Positions 1 to 12,767 of a DNA stretch of 64,000 bases are shown piece after piece. The stretch's first letter is position 1; every line of letters begins with the position of its first letter. This DNA comes from Armigeres subalbatus (lineage: Eukaryota; Arthropoda; Insecta; Diptera; Culicidae). The stretch is from NCBI RefSeq assembly GCF_024139115.2, contig NW_026943277.1, positions 1,240,001 through 1,304,000 on the forward strand, written 5' to 3'. The translations under genes were made by a program, and so were the position numbers. The notes under the pieces are model-generated. The model saw only the letters and a list, made by a program, of their open reading frames with translations, was not told the origin of the DNA and searched no databases.

Positions 1-275
1 TTGCCTTTAAAAATATCATTTTTGTCACAAAACTCAAATATCTCAAAACCCTATCTTTTTCGAACGTATTTTTTAGGGAAAACGGTCCATTATATTAGCT
101 ATCTACCATAAAAATTTGGTGATGGTAAACTAATAAACAAAAAGTTATGACATTTCAAACATTTCACAATTTTCACATTTAGTAAAAAAAATTTTTCTGT
201 GTAAGTTATTTCGAGAATTGCAGTTTGATGCAGATTTTATTGTTAAGGGACGTGATTTAAACAAGTTGTTTTCAT
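1..275 (+). repeat. Left inverted terminal repeat of the 1-3653 transposon
   Basis: AT-rich arm starting ttgcctttaaaaatatcat and running to the tract around gttaagggacgtgatttaaac. It matches the reverse complement of 3385-3653 nearly throughout. The distal end lies outside the window. Confidence 0.85.
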
Positions 276-732
276 GATATTTTGATTTAATTATTCATAG
301 CATCTATAAGAAACTTAGACACGATCCAGTGTTGTGATCAAAAGTATTGATAGTGTCATAATTTTCATTGCACGTGACTGGCGAAAAATTCTTTTAATAG
401 TGTTGAAACCTGTTGATAATAACGTTGATAGAAACATATCAGAAATGTTATTTTTAAGACAAAAGCTGCAAAATCAAAGATTTATATACACGTGTACGTC
501 TATAGTTTACCTGCAAAAAATATACCTCTTAGAGAATAGACTTTATGATCGGGAGGAAACGGGTATCTTCAACAACAACAAATGCATGATAGGTACATAG
601 CTACAAAAAAATTACTACTACTAAGGTTGTTAAAGATCTTATAGTAATTTTTTTCTTCAGTCAAGCAAATGACACCAAACTAGTCAGTAAAAACTTAAAA
701 GTGATTTTGTTTATTGAAATATTACGAACAAC

Positions 733-3148
733 ATGAGTAGCCGCTTTCTCAACTGTTGTAGGCCGTTTGATGGAAAAAAGTGTTCAAAAGAGTTACGAAA
801 TCTCACCGAAAGCACCATAGATAAACTGAAAGCGACTGGTTATGCTCCAATGTCCACATTGAATACAAATTTACGCATTTGCACGTCCTGCCGTCTAAAC
901 GTTGACAAAAGAGCAATCTGTATATCATCGGTTGAGCAGAGCGCAGGAAGTTCGAAAACGACAGCAACTGAGGAATTGCCAGATGTATCGACAACAACTG
1001 AGGAATTACCAGAAGTATTAAGTGCTGAGAGCCTTGCCACCGTACCATCAGCGAAATCTGTTTCAACAAATCAATCGGAAGATGAGTGTATCCAAAAGGT
1101 CAACATCGAACGCTTTAACGAGGGCATAGCTGGGATAAAAGTGACTCCGATTAAATGGAGTAAGATGGACTACGTTTATTACCCGGAGAAAAAATACCGT
1201 GAAATAAACGAAGCTGTACGAAGAAACCTCTTCAAATTAGGACCTGATGATGTGGAAAATACAGACTACGATGAGGTAATTATAAATATGAAGGAAAGGT
1301 TCTCGAATGCAGCCACGACAAGGAAAGAAAAATTATTGATTTTGTCGATGCTGCCAAGTTCGTGGTCTATTCAGGATGCCATTGATGAGTTCAAAACCAA
1401 TAGAAATACAGTAAAAGAGGCAAAACAATTGAAGAATAACTGTCTTTCAACCAAAAATACTAGGTCTAGTACTGCATTAACAGATGAGACAAAAGAAATA
1501 GTAGTTCAATATTTTGAAGATGATGAAGTAAGTCGAGCTATGCCTGGTCAAAAAGATTATGTATCAGTAAAAAGATGGAAAGCGTCAAGCAATCCAAAAA
1601 CGATTAATGATGACGACTTTGAAAGAAGCGTACACACGCTTCAAGGAAATTCACGATAATATTAAAATAGGTTTTTCCTCATTTGCAAGCCTTCGGCCAA
1701 GGCAATGTAAGCTTCTTTCCAATTCAGGAACACATAATGTGTGTGTGTGCACAACCCATGAGAATATTAATCTTATTTTACATAGTTTGAAAAGAATCAA
1801 TTTAACAAAGGATATTAAAATGTTAACTGGTAGTCTTTTGTGTGAAAATACAACATCAAATTGCTATCTACGGTCTTGTTCGGATTGTCCAGATTCTTCA
1901 TCATTGGAAAATACTTTATTCGCTGAGTTTGAAGAAAAATATATTGATCAGTTATCATTTGAGCAATGGGTGACCACGGATAGGTGTGACATAGAAACTA
2001 TTCAGAAAAATATATTAAGCTCGTTTAGTGGAATGTATTAAACCGTCTAAGACGAATTAAGTACAGTCCATTTAATTCCACCAGTTAATTTTCGTTATCT
2101 TTGCAGATACGTATTTCGACCACAACTGTGTGGTCGTCTTCAGTGTCTTGTACTTGACTCGACCAGTCAAGTACAAGACACTGAAGACGACCACACAGTT
2201 GTGGTCGAAATACGTATCTGCAAAGATAACGAAAATTAACTGGTGGAATTAAATGGACTGTACTTAATTCGTCTTACGCGGTTTTATTGAAACTATTGTA
2301 AAACCTGTAGATGAGTTTGTGTCATATTTTTGCTTGAAATTAGAAAGTTTAATCCCTCACGATTTCATTAAAACAGAACAATCCAGCTTTTTAAAAAATA
2401 CGAAAAATACATTACAAAATGGTGAATTTTTAGTCATTTGTGATTTTTCTGAAAATTACAGCTTTGTATTGCAAGATGAAGTGCAGTCCCATCACTGGAA
2501 CGTACAACAAGCTACAATTCATCCATTCGTTATTTATTTTAATGGAAGTACGCAAATTGAACACTTAAGTTTTATTATAATTTCCGAAGATTTAAGACAC
2601 GATTCAGTATCCGTAAACTTGTTCATTGAAAAATGATTAACTTTTTACGCGTTGATAAGCATAAAGAAGTCAAAAAGATATATTTCATGTCTGATGGAGC
2701 AGCGTCGCAGTACAAAAATCGTAAGAATTTTTCGAGCCTATGTCAATTTAAATCAATGTACGGAATTGATGCAGAATGGCATTTTTTTGCTACATCACAT
2801 GGCAAAGGTCCTTGTGATGCTATTGGAGGAACAATAAAGCGCATGGCCACAAAAGCAAGTTTAGCCAAAGAACGTGAGCATCCAATTAAAACTGCGAAAG
2901 AACTTTTTGATTGGGCAAATCGTAGAAAAGAAAAAGATTTAACCAAATTATCATTTTGTTTTACTACTACTGAAGAGTACGAAATAAAGGCTTCAGAGCT
3001 CAGCGAGCAATTTAATAACGCGAAAACGATCCAAGGAACCCAAAAATTTCACTGTTTCATTCCATTGTCGGAAAATAAAATTAAAGCAAAACTATACTCA
3101 AACTGTGCTGATAATAATTCAAAAGTGTTCGATATTTTAAAAATTTGA
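733..3148 (+). pseudogene. Broken DDD-type transposase, unrecognised or Sola-like
   Basis: Four collinear frames (733-1659, 1607-2041, 2319-2636, 2633-3148) together cover about 700 residues. The N-terminus has cysteine pairs (CC near residues 8-9, CTSC near residue 51), suggesting a zinc-binding DNA-binding domain. Downstream are CDFSENY, SDGAASQYKN and SHGKGPCDAIGG, each with an aspartate spaced as in a DDD nuclease. The motif SHGKGPCDxxGGTxKR recurs in transposon-derived proteins of insects and cnidarians (recalled, not searched). The first two frames overlap out of register near 1610-1620, so there is a frameshift. A MITE splits the gene at 2040, and a further one-base shift seems needed even without it. 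The copy is therefore inactive. The start at 733 was chosen as the first ATG of the long frame. No introns were assigned. Confidence 0.75.
2040..2284. mobile_element. Foldback MITE nested in the transposase, TSD TATT
   Basis: Almost perfect inverted repeat of 245 bp, termini aaaccgtctaagacgaatt, arms meeting near 2160. It is flanked by TATT at 2036-2039 and 2285-2288. The same core (cagatacgtatttcgacc and cgtcttcagtgtc) recurs at 21075-21206, 24905-25249, 30610-30760 and 30930-31420, so this is a dispersed family. It carries no coding sequence. Confidence 0.88.
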
Positions 3149-3384
3149 ATAAAAATAAATAAAAAATAAGTATTAATAAACTGTTTTCATGATATCATAA
3201 CCCATACCAAAATTCAAACCCAAAACTCTTCGAGTTTCTATAACAACATTGTGTAACTGCCACATTTAATTTAATACTTAGGATAATATTTATTCATTTT
3301 ATTTATTTATACATATAATATTTATACATATAATATACATAATATCGATGAATACATAAATATGGAATATCATACAAACAACTT

Positions 3385-3653
3385 GTTTAACTCACGCAAG
3401 GCCCTTAACAACAAAATCAGCATCAAATCTGCGATTCTTGAAAAAAAATACACGGAAATTTTTTTTTTGTTTACTATATGTGAAAATTGTGAAATGTTTG
3501 AAATGTCATAACTTTTTGTTTATTAGTTTACCATCACCAAATTTTTATGGTAGATAGCTAATATAATGGACCGTTTTCCTAAAAAATTACGTTCGAAAAA
3601 GATAGGGTTTTGAGATATTTGAGTTTTGTGACAAAATGATATTTTTAAAGGCA
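3385..3653 (-). repeat. Right inverted terminal repeat of the 1-3653 transposon
   Basis: Reverse complement of the left arm, ending atttttaaaggcaa. Similarity may continue further right, because the partner sequence is beyond the window start. Confidence 0.85.
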
Positions 3654-4723
3654 AAAAATTTTTTTTTACTGTGCACATTTTCTTAAGAATCACCATTTAG
3701 TTGTCTAACTTTGCTGAAAAAATCATAACAATCGAACATTCCGTTTTGCTGTGCAGCTTTTTAAATATTTTTGAACCATTTTCACATACACCCTTTTGAA
3801 AAGTTAGTCGTGACTCAATATGAAGATTTGATATCGAAAAATGACGATTTAGATGAAATTGAAAAACTGTGCAAAGTTTCAACTCAATAGAAAATCATGA
3901 ATTAAAAATTTTCTTAAATTTTGATGCTGTTGCTTGGAATCGCTCTTTGTTAAAATTTGCTATTCTTTTCTTCTTCATTCCTTATTTTACATTTCAACAT
4001 TTCCAATCATGCTCCAAATCGTTTGATTTCTTCGAATTATTTTCCTTTTCATTTTATATTTTTTCTCCAATGTGTGTAAATCGACTAGGAGAGGATCCTA
4101 TCACGAATCACCAACTTTAAACGTGCTTAAAACGGCACGCTAGAAGCTAACTCACTGAAATCAGTATAGCGAAAGGCATCTAGGGTCTGATTTCTCGAAA
4201 TTAAATGCTTTGTAATAATGTCATCGTCTCGGATATTCCTGATGCGTCCTATTCAAACCGGGTTATTATGATAATGGATTAACTGGTGAGCACGTTCCAA
4301 ATCTTTGCTTTCTTTCTATCATTTCCTTATAAATTTAAAAATTGGACACTAAATACGTACAGGGCATCGTTTGTTACTATCGCCGCGGATATTGTGGGAG
4401 TCCCAGGTATCCGGTTCACGCTTTAGTTAGCAACGGTGGCTCTTCTCGACCTTCTATTCCCTGAGTAGTTAGTACGAATAAGGGCAACCTTGAAAAGTTT
4501 TGCTGTACCTGTTATGAATAACTTGTACATCCCGTTCCCTACACTTCCTGAAGCAACTTAACTTGCTTCAGGGGTAAATCCTTTTTGCAGTACTAGTCTT
4601 CATAGCATGAGATATGATCAAATTATTCGTAGTACTACTTGCCCAACACTCCCAGCTGGGTGAGGGATAGAGGATGACACACACACACACACCAACCAAG
4701 TTAATTGAATACTAGGAATAAAA
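3654..4723. other. Noncoding AT-rich stretch; (CA)n tract
   Basis: No convincing reading frame. The first 250 bp resemble transposon flank and may belong to the element to the left. A short inverted repeat around cctgaagcaa lies near 4549-4573, and a (CA)n tract at about 4677-4692. Block 4300-4660 looks unique and I cannot identify it. Confidence 0.5.
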
Positions 4724-6595
4724 CCCGGATAAAAATTTACAGTACCTTGTATGGTATGATCCATTGGAATACAATTGGTTGTATGGTAAATAATACAATT
4801 TATTGTACTTTTATTGTAGATTTTTAACGGTTGTGAAAATCCCTTATCGTACTTACTTTAAAAGTACAATACATTTTAATGTGATCGATACACTCTATAA
4901 TATTTTAGTTGTTCGCTTTTGTTTTATATTGCTTATCCAAAAATTAAACAAACTATAAAGGTATTCCATCTCGGTGATCAGATAATCCGTTTTAAAGCAA
5001 ATAAAAATACAATTTTAGAATGTTTCATTGATTCATTATGTTGATGAAATAACAATTGAAAACAATAAAATAACAATAACTTTTATTATTACATCAAAAA
5101 ACATTCTACAGATTTTCAAATATATATTTTAATTGCAGGTCTTGAAATATTTATGTTCTGATCAATTTGAATTTAGAAAATTCAAAGAAACTAAATCTTT
5201 CACTTGGAGAATGACTGGATTTAGATGGGCGTGAACAATTTTGTTCGTGATTAGTGGAAAGACGAAGTAAATGAAGTGTTCTTTTTATTATTGTCCATCC
5301 GGAACAAAGTTAGTACACTTTTTATAACGAAGTTGGATTTTCCTCGAGATACAGGCAGCTTACCCAACTTCGGAAGTAGTGCGCTGAGCTCGCCTAAAGA
5401 TGCGCTAAACAACGCATCAATTAGTTTGACAGATAAAACTTGGTGCTACGCCGACAATACTGATTTTGCGAGCAAGCGACGGCCATGGTGAGTATCTATA
5501 ATGCTGTCATCGTGATACCGAATCATTGTGATGAGGAAGAAATCTTTCAACACGTAAAGAAAAAAACTTATAAATTTAAACCTCATAAGCAACAACCAAC
5601 TTCGAAAATATCAATAAACTTTATTATGCCTTCTAATGAATGATCCCATATTAAAAAGCTAATAACAATCATAAGTTAATGAAAAGTATATATGTTTTGG
5701 GATGTATGTGCCTGGTTATTACACATCATTAAGCAGCATCAGTTACAGCGTCTTCAGTGGGTATTGCCGGTTGCATAATCGGCGACTGAAATCTACGTTT
5801 ATGCATCCTGGTCTGAATAGCGGTAACGCACTCAACAATACCATTTATAATTTAAATTTAAATTGAATATAATCTAATTCAAATTAGAACAAAAATTCTT
5901 GCAAAAATTGAACTAAAATCAAATTGAAATAATTTTGAAACAAAAATAAAATTGTATTAAAATTAAATTGAAACTAAATTTCAAATAAAATTTAAATTAC
6001 ATTAAATTGAAATTAATTTAAAATCAAATTGAAAGTAAATTAAAGCTAAATTGAATTTAATTGAAATTGAAGTAGAATTATCTTAAAAATATATTAAAAA
6101 TGGAACAAAATTTAAATTGACTGATTTCAAACAAAGTTTAAAACTAAATTGAAATAGTACCAATAAAATAAATTGTCAACATTAAATTGAATTGTATTTT
6201 TATTGTAATATTGAAGTCGAGATTCAAGTAAAATGTATTTAAAATCTCATTGTATTTCTACTGTAAAACAATAAAAAATGTGAGAAAAAACATTTGAAAC
6301 ACATTGTTTTCTATTGTTTTGGCCTTCGAAACCATCCCATTGAAGAACCGTTAAATCAATTGTTTTGCTCTGAATTTTGTATGAAAAATTTTCGATTTTT
6401 TTATTGTAAAGATACATAACAACCCCCCTTTTTTATTGTAAAAGTCCCATTTACCATTCATTTTATCGTGGAAAACCATTGCCTCTGATGTGATTTAGTT
6501 GTTAAAATTCCATTACATTCAATGGTAATTAATATGTTTTAATTGGTGATGTAACAGTAAAATTTATGATATTTTAATCATATTTTTTATCCGGG
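4724..6595. mobile_element. AT-rich TIR element, termini CCCGGATAAAAA
   Basis: The sequence begins cccggataaaaat and ends with its inverse attttttatccggg, 1872 bp apart. Subterminal sequence on both sides is rich in short att/aat words around ccattg. No transposase frame is visible; the longest plus frame (5276-5491) has no recognised motif. No clear target duplication was found. Likely a non-autonomous DNA element. Confidence 0.6.
5830..6180. repeat. Degenerate short tandem repeat (aaattgaaat-like)
   Basis: About 350 bp made almost wholly of variants of aaattgaaa and aaattaaa, with no C or G runs. It lies inside the 4724-6595 TIR element and probably arose by slippage. Confidence 0.7.
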
Positions 6596-7830
6596 AAGCT
6601 ATCCACGTTAAATTTTGAAAGATGGGTGTCCGAATTTTGGCGTCAACAGGCTTCACGGAGACAATGGTGTCACATGGTTTTGTTAATCATGCAGGCAAAC
6701 CTTATTGGGAATGTCTCATTATCTGATATGTGATTTCCCGAATCTATAAGATTACCACTCCGAACAGTTCACTTCCAGATCAAACCGGAAAAACTTTGTG
6801 CTCAATGTTCCCATAGAAGTGTTTTGCCTGTTGCGAAACGATCTGGAACATTTTTTGTCCAGTGCTTGCAGCTGTTGATCACATAACACTTAAAAAACCT
6901 TCCTAAAACCATTAAAATTCAATATATCATCGCCACCGAGCACTTTGTAACCTGTGTTGAAGTGGTCATGCAGATCGTCTACTGTGCAATCAATATTGTG
7001 GGGCAATTCGAGCCGATCGAATAGAACCGAGGTCCCATTCTTCTTCGATTTCGTCGTACTTTCAATGGAGTTTCCAAGTCACAGCCATAGAATGATGATT
7101 CGTGTTTTGCATTACACATCTCCTAGTCCTAGAAATAAAGAAATTTGATAGCAAACTTATCCTCGAAAACTTGCGTCTGTTTTTCAAAACATATTTTGAT
7201 GTTAGAAAATATAACAGATCCTTAAATAAAATATATTTCATGGCTACCACGATATTCTTCTTGAAATTGAGATCACGGCTTATGTCAAATTTAAATCACC
7301 CCTTGTTAATGTGCGTTCATTGCGATAAACTTTTGTAGTATACCCGTGTCATTTGTTTAGAATGCCTGTCTTTCTGCTCCATTTCTATTGAGAAGAAATG
7401 AAGTAGTCGTTTTTTTTATTAAGATATTTCTCAAACTTGATGTGAGGTCTCTTTAGATTGAGGTAACGCTATTTATACCCTTCGAGAAATTGATTATACC
7501 AACTCTCAAAGGCGCGCTCCTAAATCAGTTTCGGCTCAACAATAAGTGGGATAATATTGATTTTGACCACGCATCGGTACCGAAGTTCGAACATATTTTT
7601 GCTTCTTCTTATGAGTTCCGAATTCGTTTTTGTACAGAGATCTGATTTCATTGTGTTTGACATTTCGGAATCACACCTTTACACAAAGCTCTTATCAGTC
7701 AGGTCAGAGGGTTCAGCAGATCCACCAAATTCGTATCCACTTTTTTCCTAATTAATCAGCGCTCTAGAGCTTGGAGATGGGCTATTTAAAGCAAATTATA
7801 GTCGTTAAATACCACTCATAAGTATTAACA
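6596..7830. other. Gene-poor stretch with a possible decayed coding fragment
   Basis: On the minus strand, 7080 down to about 6900 reads as roughly 55 residues without a stop (…VLFDRLELPHNIDCTVDD…), and further protein-like pieces continue toward 6650 in shifted frames. I do not recognise the family. The remainder, including 7150-7800, shows nothing beyond AT-rich unique sequence. Confidence 0.35.
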
Positions 7831-8056
7831 AGAATAGTAACCCGGTGAAAATGGTTCTCGACAACGATCCGACGGGCACAAGAAGGCAAGGTGCGCAGCG
7901 GGCAAGGTGGATCGATCAGGTGAAAGATGATTTAGGGACCCTCCGTAGACTGCGTGGTTGGCGACGTGTAGCCATGGACCGAGCCGAATGGAGAAGACTC
8001 TTATATACCGCACAGGCCACTTCGGCCTTAGTCTGATAATAAATAAATAATAATAG
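7831..8056 (+). mobile_element. 5'-truncated RTE-clade retrotransposon 3' end
   Basis: The C-terminal residues KMVLDNDPTGTRRQGAQRAR through the stop at 8033-8035, then an aataaataaataataat tail, match the 3' end of the RTE copy ending at 55673. Only about 225 bp was inserted, the usual outcome of incomplete reverse transcription. A short direct repeat aatag borders both ends, too short to be sure of. Confidence 0.85.
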
Positions 8057-9437
8057 CAGTCTTCAAGGTGCAACATGTGTGAGATGCTCACCTAAGTTTG
8101 TGCACCCAATCAAATCTTGCTTGCTATGGTCAAACTTGCACATAGCAATCTAAACAAGACCATGAACTCCGATACACCCAGGCGCAATGTACAACATCGA
8201 CTTTAAAATTGAGTTCAAACATGTGCGCTTGCACACAAGAATGCTACGCTTGGGTAAATGAACGGGTTGCTAGGGAAACTATTGTTGATTCTTCACGTTT
8301 TCCAGCCTTGTTATTCATATCTCGAATAAGAGAATTTAACCAAACTTCAATGAAGGTATGATTGAAAAATTGAAACATGTTGTGCACATTTTTCGCACTT
8401 GCATAACGAAGCGTTTATAGAGGTGAGGTCTTGATTCAGGCCTTTCATTCAGGACGTTTTGGGTTCGAATCTGCTCTGAGCGGAGCTTTTTGTTCCATTT
8501 TCGAGGTTCTGAAAGCAATTCTTCTAAGGATTTCGGGATTCTGCAACCATCAAAAAACTGATTAGTTCATATTTCTAAAATTTTGGGATAAGATTTTTCT
8601 GACACGTTTATATGGGGATAATTCATTCTACTTACTTTGCTTACTATAAATATACCGAGAATCTGAAGCGAAGTTCTGGGTTGCATAGAGATTTCTTTAT
8701 TCCAGGGAGAGAGGGTTTTCGACCTTTTTGAAGAACCTTATGATCAACGGGGCTTTAATTCCAGTTTCGTATTTTTTTAGATTGTCATAATTGGAGATTT
8801 TATCTTTTATTAGAGCCATGTAGCTTATAAGACTTTTATGTTTAAGGATTTGTGGGCTCATTTCTGACCTGGAGCTCCATCGTTTGTGAATTTTCTTTGT
8901 ATTGCATAATGTCATCGGCGTATTATTTATACATAGCAATATAGATTACATTATGAACAGACCCCCTACTATCTTTTTAAATTTCTATCAATTTGAATTT
9001 TTGGTTAACAACCTCCCTCCCCCACTAAAAGTGTGTCTTAGAACTTTTTGGAATCAACATCTATATTTTATTTACGATATGCACATCCCATCGTATCTAA
9101 CAAAATGGAATGCATGCTTGCATATGTACCGGATGTAAAATAATTAGGGGCTACATTTTATACAGACGAACAGAGACTTATCTATTTTACCTCGTTTAGA
9201 CCATAAACGCAAGGACACTTTAAATAATCATTGCATTGGAGGCTGCCGGTTGTCTTACCGGGAAAATGCACATAATATTCAGTTGTTATGAACATTAAGA
9301 ATAATATCGGAAGATTGTATGCAAAATGTTGAGTAAACAAATTGTTGTGATATTGAGATATCGGACCAAGCGCAAACCACCTGACAAGGGCTGAAAAGTG
9401 GCATTATAACACTAAAACTATTCATGTGCCATTCCTA
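8057..9437. other. No gene recognised
   Basis: AT-rich sequence. Around 8100-8280 are repeated words of the type gttcaaacttgtgc, which recur near 9560-9760 and suggest a degenerate dispersed repeat. A single ggttcgaatc box at about 8463 has no tRNA body around it. Confidence 0.4.
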
Positions 9438-9530
9438 AAAAAATCCAAAGACAAGGATTCAAACACTAGTGCCCTGAGTGAACGCCAAACGAGTTACCAC
9501 TAGGCCATCACCGCTACTCAAGAAGAGAAA
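9438..9530 (-). repeat. tRNA-derived SINE head
   Basis: Read on the minus strand, the block contains a pol III A-box-like TGGCCTAGTGGTAACTC followed about 35 bp on by a B-box-like GTTTGAATCC. The cloverleaf is not intact, so this is a SINE or tRNA pseudogene rather than a working tRNA. Confidence 0.5.
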
Positions 9531-11554
9531 CCACTTGACCAATATGAACAGATGAACAGCATGCTGTGTGTAAACTGATGTTTAAACTTCCATGTTCAAA
9601 CCCGTGTGTTTGAACTTGGGCGCACACTCGTGTTCAAACCGGGTGCGATTTTGGTTCGGTTTATGATGAACTCGGTTTGGATCTAGTATGCATGTTTGAG
9701 TGCGAACTTGCACACGGGAAAACTGCACTTGTTTAAACGCGGTTCATGTTTTCGTGAAGACTGATTAATAGTAAAACTAGAACTAGAGCGTGGCAGATCT
9801 TACTCCGTAATGCATCGCATTACAGGTTTTTTGCTTGCTTTTAGCTTGGTTTCTTACAAAATGCGTGACGAAGGGGGAGGGGGTTTTGGAAATCGCCAAT
9901 TTTGGCGTGACGTACTTTATGGATCTTCCCATAGCAGCCATCGTACAAGTTACACATTTGCAGTCAGCCAATCCAAGCTTCCTCACGAGGTGAGTCGCGA
10001 GTGCACGCAATGCAAACATGCGATAGGTGATTGATATGCGCGATGTTGAATTGCACAGAAACTGATTTGTGTGTCTTCCACTACCGATGGGTGGATTAAT
10101 CTTTTTTTGGTTAATCACAAATAAGTAACGCTTTAAACATGTCAACAAATGGGTGAAGCAGCATTATTTGATGGCTTGGACAATGTCCATACATGTAAAT
10201 TATACGTGATTATACTAACGTTTAAGTTGGATCAAAGTCCCAGCCCGCACTGAACTTCCCACCCCTTCCAAACGAACGATTCCCCAAAACGCCAGAGTGC
10301 CCTATGTACCCAACCCGGAGTGACGTGCTTCCTGTGCACAATCAACTTCTGCAGCAGCAGCAGCACCCAGCAATAGGTACACATATATGTGAAATATTTC
10401 ATCCATGCGCATTTCCATTCGCATTCGGATGGAGCTGACTGGCTGGATGAAATAAAATGTTATCAGCACACAGTTGTTGCTGTATCCCTCCACCCAATTC
10501 CACCCAGTTCCCCACCCTTCACACTTAAATTATGAAAAAAGGACAATATCAAATTCTGTTTGCGATGCAATTTCGGGAGCCTCTGTGGTAGGGGGATGCA
10601 ATAAATTTAAAACCAACCGACTGCATAGCAGGGAGGATGGCGATCCCTGGGACCCCACTCGGTGGCCACATATGGCTTGGTCGAGGTAATCGAATTTTGA
10701 GTTGAAACAAGAGGACCACATCGAGCAATTCAACACCCCCACCTCTGCCACACAGAATCGAATTGTCCTGTGCCTTGGATTCCACACAATGAGAGAATTG
10801 CTTCACAGTTGTTGCTGTTATTGTTGATGATGACGATGATGATTATGTACGGCAGACAGAGATTGGTCCTGCGGTGGTGATGATGACGATGATGATAAGT
10901 GTTTGCATATTTAATACATAAAATCCGAGCTGGGTGGGTGTTTCGAAATGCAGGCGTCGTTGGTTTGGGTGGTGACAGAGTTTAAACATAGCCAGGAGAT
11001 TATGATGAGCAGACTGTAAAATAATGCTCATTGGTTTCATTTTTAAAGGACACTGCAATAAAATTGTAATTATCGTCCTCCTGGGATATTGAATTCAACG
11101 AGGCTGAGTACATATAGTTATGCTAACTAATGACAAGACACGATATCTAATAAAATATCTTACAGATTGGCATTTTCCTGTCCTTTTCACAGTTAGTTTC
11201 GTGAAATCCAGCAGAATAAAACATAATAATTAATGCAATTTTTCGCGTGATGCATGCTGTTGTTGATTATTATGATGATGTTAAACTACCATTTTGTATA
11301 GTTAGGCACCAGGCTCAAACATCCCCGGAAATACGCCAACGCTGATTTCCATAAAAAATTGTCATGTTTGAGGATCAAAATTCGGATTCCTAGCGTTTAG
11401 ATTGATGATGATGATTGTCTCGCTAAAAAGGTTTGAGCAAAGCGATGTTTTTAACATAATTAATTGAATTTAATGTGATTCAAATTCTAATCACATTAAA
11501 TTCAATTTGCAAAATTGTACTGTTGTAAATGGTATAATTTGAACTGAGGGTCGA
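9531..11554. other. Mostly unique noncoding sequence with microsatellites and a small hairpin
   Basis: 9570-9760 holds gttcaaac-type repeats. 10240-10800 has higher GC and (cag)n near 10350, with no supported frame. Imprecise (gat)n tracts lie at about 10825-10845 and 10878-10900. At 11462-11507 there are 19-bp perfect inverted arms (aattgaatttaatgtgatt) around an 8-base loop. Nothing else is identifiable. Confidence 0.45.
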
Positions 11555-11655
11555 CAGTTCAAGTTTCTTCGAAGGGAAAGTGGTTACCTCCAATACATTT
11601 TTCAAATCAATATCTTCCACATATCACATATGAGTTTTCAGAACATTGTAAATTA
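11555..11655. repeat. Solo arm of the foldback family seen at 52601-52824
   Basis: The run cgaagggaaagtggttac, then ccaatacatttttcaaatc and gagttttcagaacattgtaa, matches one arm of the 52.6-kb foldback element in the same order and spacing. The opposite arm is absent here. Confidence 0.7.
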
Positions 11656-11999
11656 TAATAATTGTTTTAGTACGGATATTTGTAGAAAGTACGGAAGTGT
11701 ATATTAGAACCGAGATTAGTGATTACCGACCCGTATCGGTTTTATAGGTTTCTGCCCATAAACCCTGCACGGGACTAAACGTGAGTAGAAGATGATTATA
11801 ATTAAGATTTGTTAGTAGTACTGATAGTGATAGTTATTACTTATGTTTGTAAAATTAACATGAAATACGATTCACTACTACAGGAAACTACGGTCTGTAT
11901 CACACCGACGTCAACCCATCAAGCCCACACATGTCCATAGAGCCTTTGTGTATAACTTGCAATTCAATCATGCCTAAACCAGTTGTTCTAAGTTCTCCA

Positions 12000-12375
12000 A
12001 ACTGTTGCGGAGCTCAGATCAATTAGTCTACCAGGTCAACTACGTTCTGCATCACTACAGACGAAGGCTTGGCTATCACCCCCATCACGGCAGATGTCCC
12101 ACAGGAATCAATCCTGAGCCCATTATCGTGGAACCTTGTAGCTCCCGCCAGGAGTCAAGGCACAGCTTCGCATACGCGGCTTCCCCCGCCTGTCCGCAAT
12201 GCCCAGACTGAAACGGCTGAGCACATCCTGTTCATATGTTCCCGGTTCTAAAAGGAGAGAAGTGCGATGTTGGAGGTATGCAAAACGGACACCACCACCG
12301 ATAACATCATCAGAAGAATGTGCTAGATTGCAGAATAGTGGAGTGCGGTCGCAAGAGTGACGACCATGATAGCCG
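12000..12375 (+). pseudogene. Non-LTR retrotransposon fragment (R1-type RT C-terminus)
   Basis: One frame gives VPQESILSPLSWNL, a decayed form of the RT motif GVPQGSVLGPLLWN. Soon after comes CPQCPDxTETAEHILFICSRF, the cysteine-histidine module at the C-terminus of R1/LOA-type retrotransposons, then DNIIRRMC. Large parts of the RT between these are missing and frames shift, so it is a dead fragment. Confidence 0.7.
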
Positions 12376-12430
12376 ACATCCTACAGACGAACTACCAAAA
12401 ACTTCATCAAACGCACAGGCAACTGAAATA

Positions 12431-12640
12431 CTCGTACACTCGATTATGTTTTTACACGGATTTTATTTACACGGCCATGTAAAAAAAATCCCATACAAAA
12501 TTTTTGCAAAGTTGCTCCATTTTGCATGATTCGTCGAGAAATCATAAAACTTTTTTACACGGGTTTTCAAATTTTTAACTGAAAACTTGTTTTACACGGA
12601 ACCCAACCCCCGTGTAAAAAAAGAATCGGGTGTATACTGT
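12431..12640. mobile_element. Small TIR element with repeated ttacacgg words
   Basis: Left end gtacactcgattatg and right end gaatcgggtgtatac are imperfect inverted repeats. The interior has several copies of ttacacgg and its inverse. About 210 bp, noncoding. Exact ends are approximate. Confidence 0.5.
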
Positions 12641-12767
12641 CAGAACTTCAATCTTATGAAAAGTGCTTTTAAAATGAACGAAATACATCAAATAATTCCT
12701 TTTTGTGGGCTATTTTATGAAATGAAACAGTTGGTCAGAAAGCGATAAAAGTGAAGAAGGTTTTGGT

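Larger units (their letters stand above)
1..3653 (+). mobile_element. DNA transposon with long terminal inverted repeats, left end cut by the window
   Basis: About 270 bp at the window start reappear, inverted and with few differences, at about 3385-3653. They enclose a broken transposase reading frame in the plus orientation. The right copy runs on through a poly-T tract past 3653, so the true left end lies outside the window and the right end cannot be fixed. The superfamily is uncertain. The DDD-like motifs and length suggest a Sola-like element, but that is from memory of family style, not a search. The 4-bp TSD expected of Sola cannot be tested here. Confidence 0.8.

Noticed and set aside
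4724..6595. LTR retrotransposon
   Set aside because: Ends are inverted, not direct, repeats, and no primer site or pol domain is visible.
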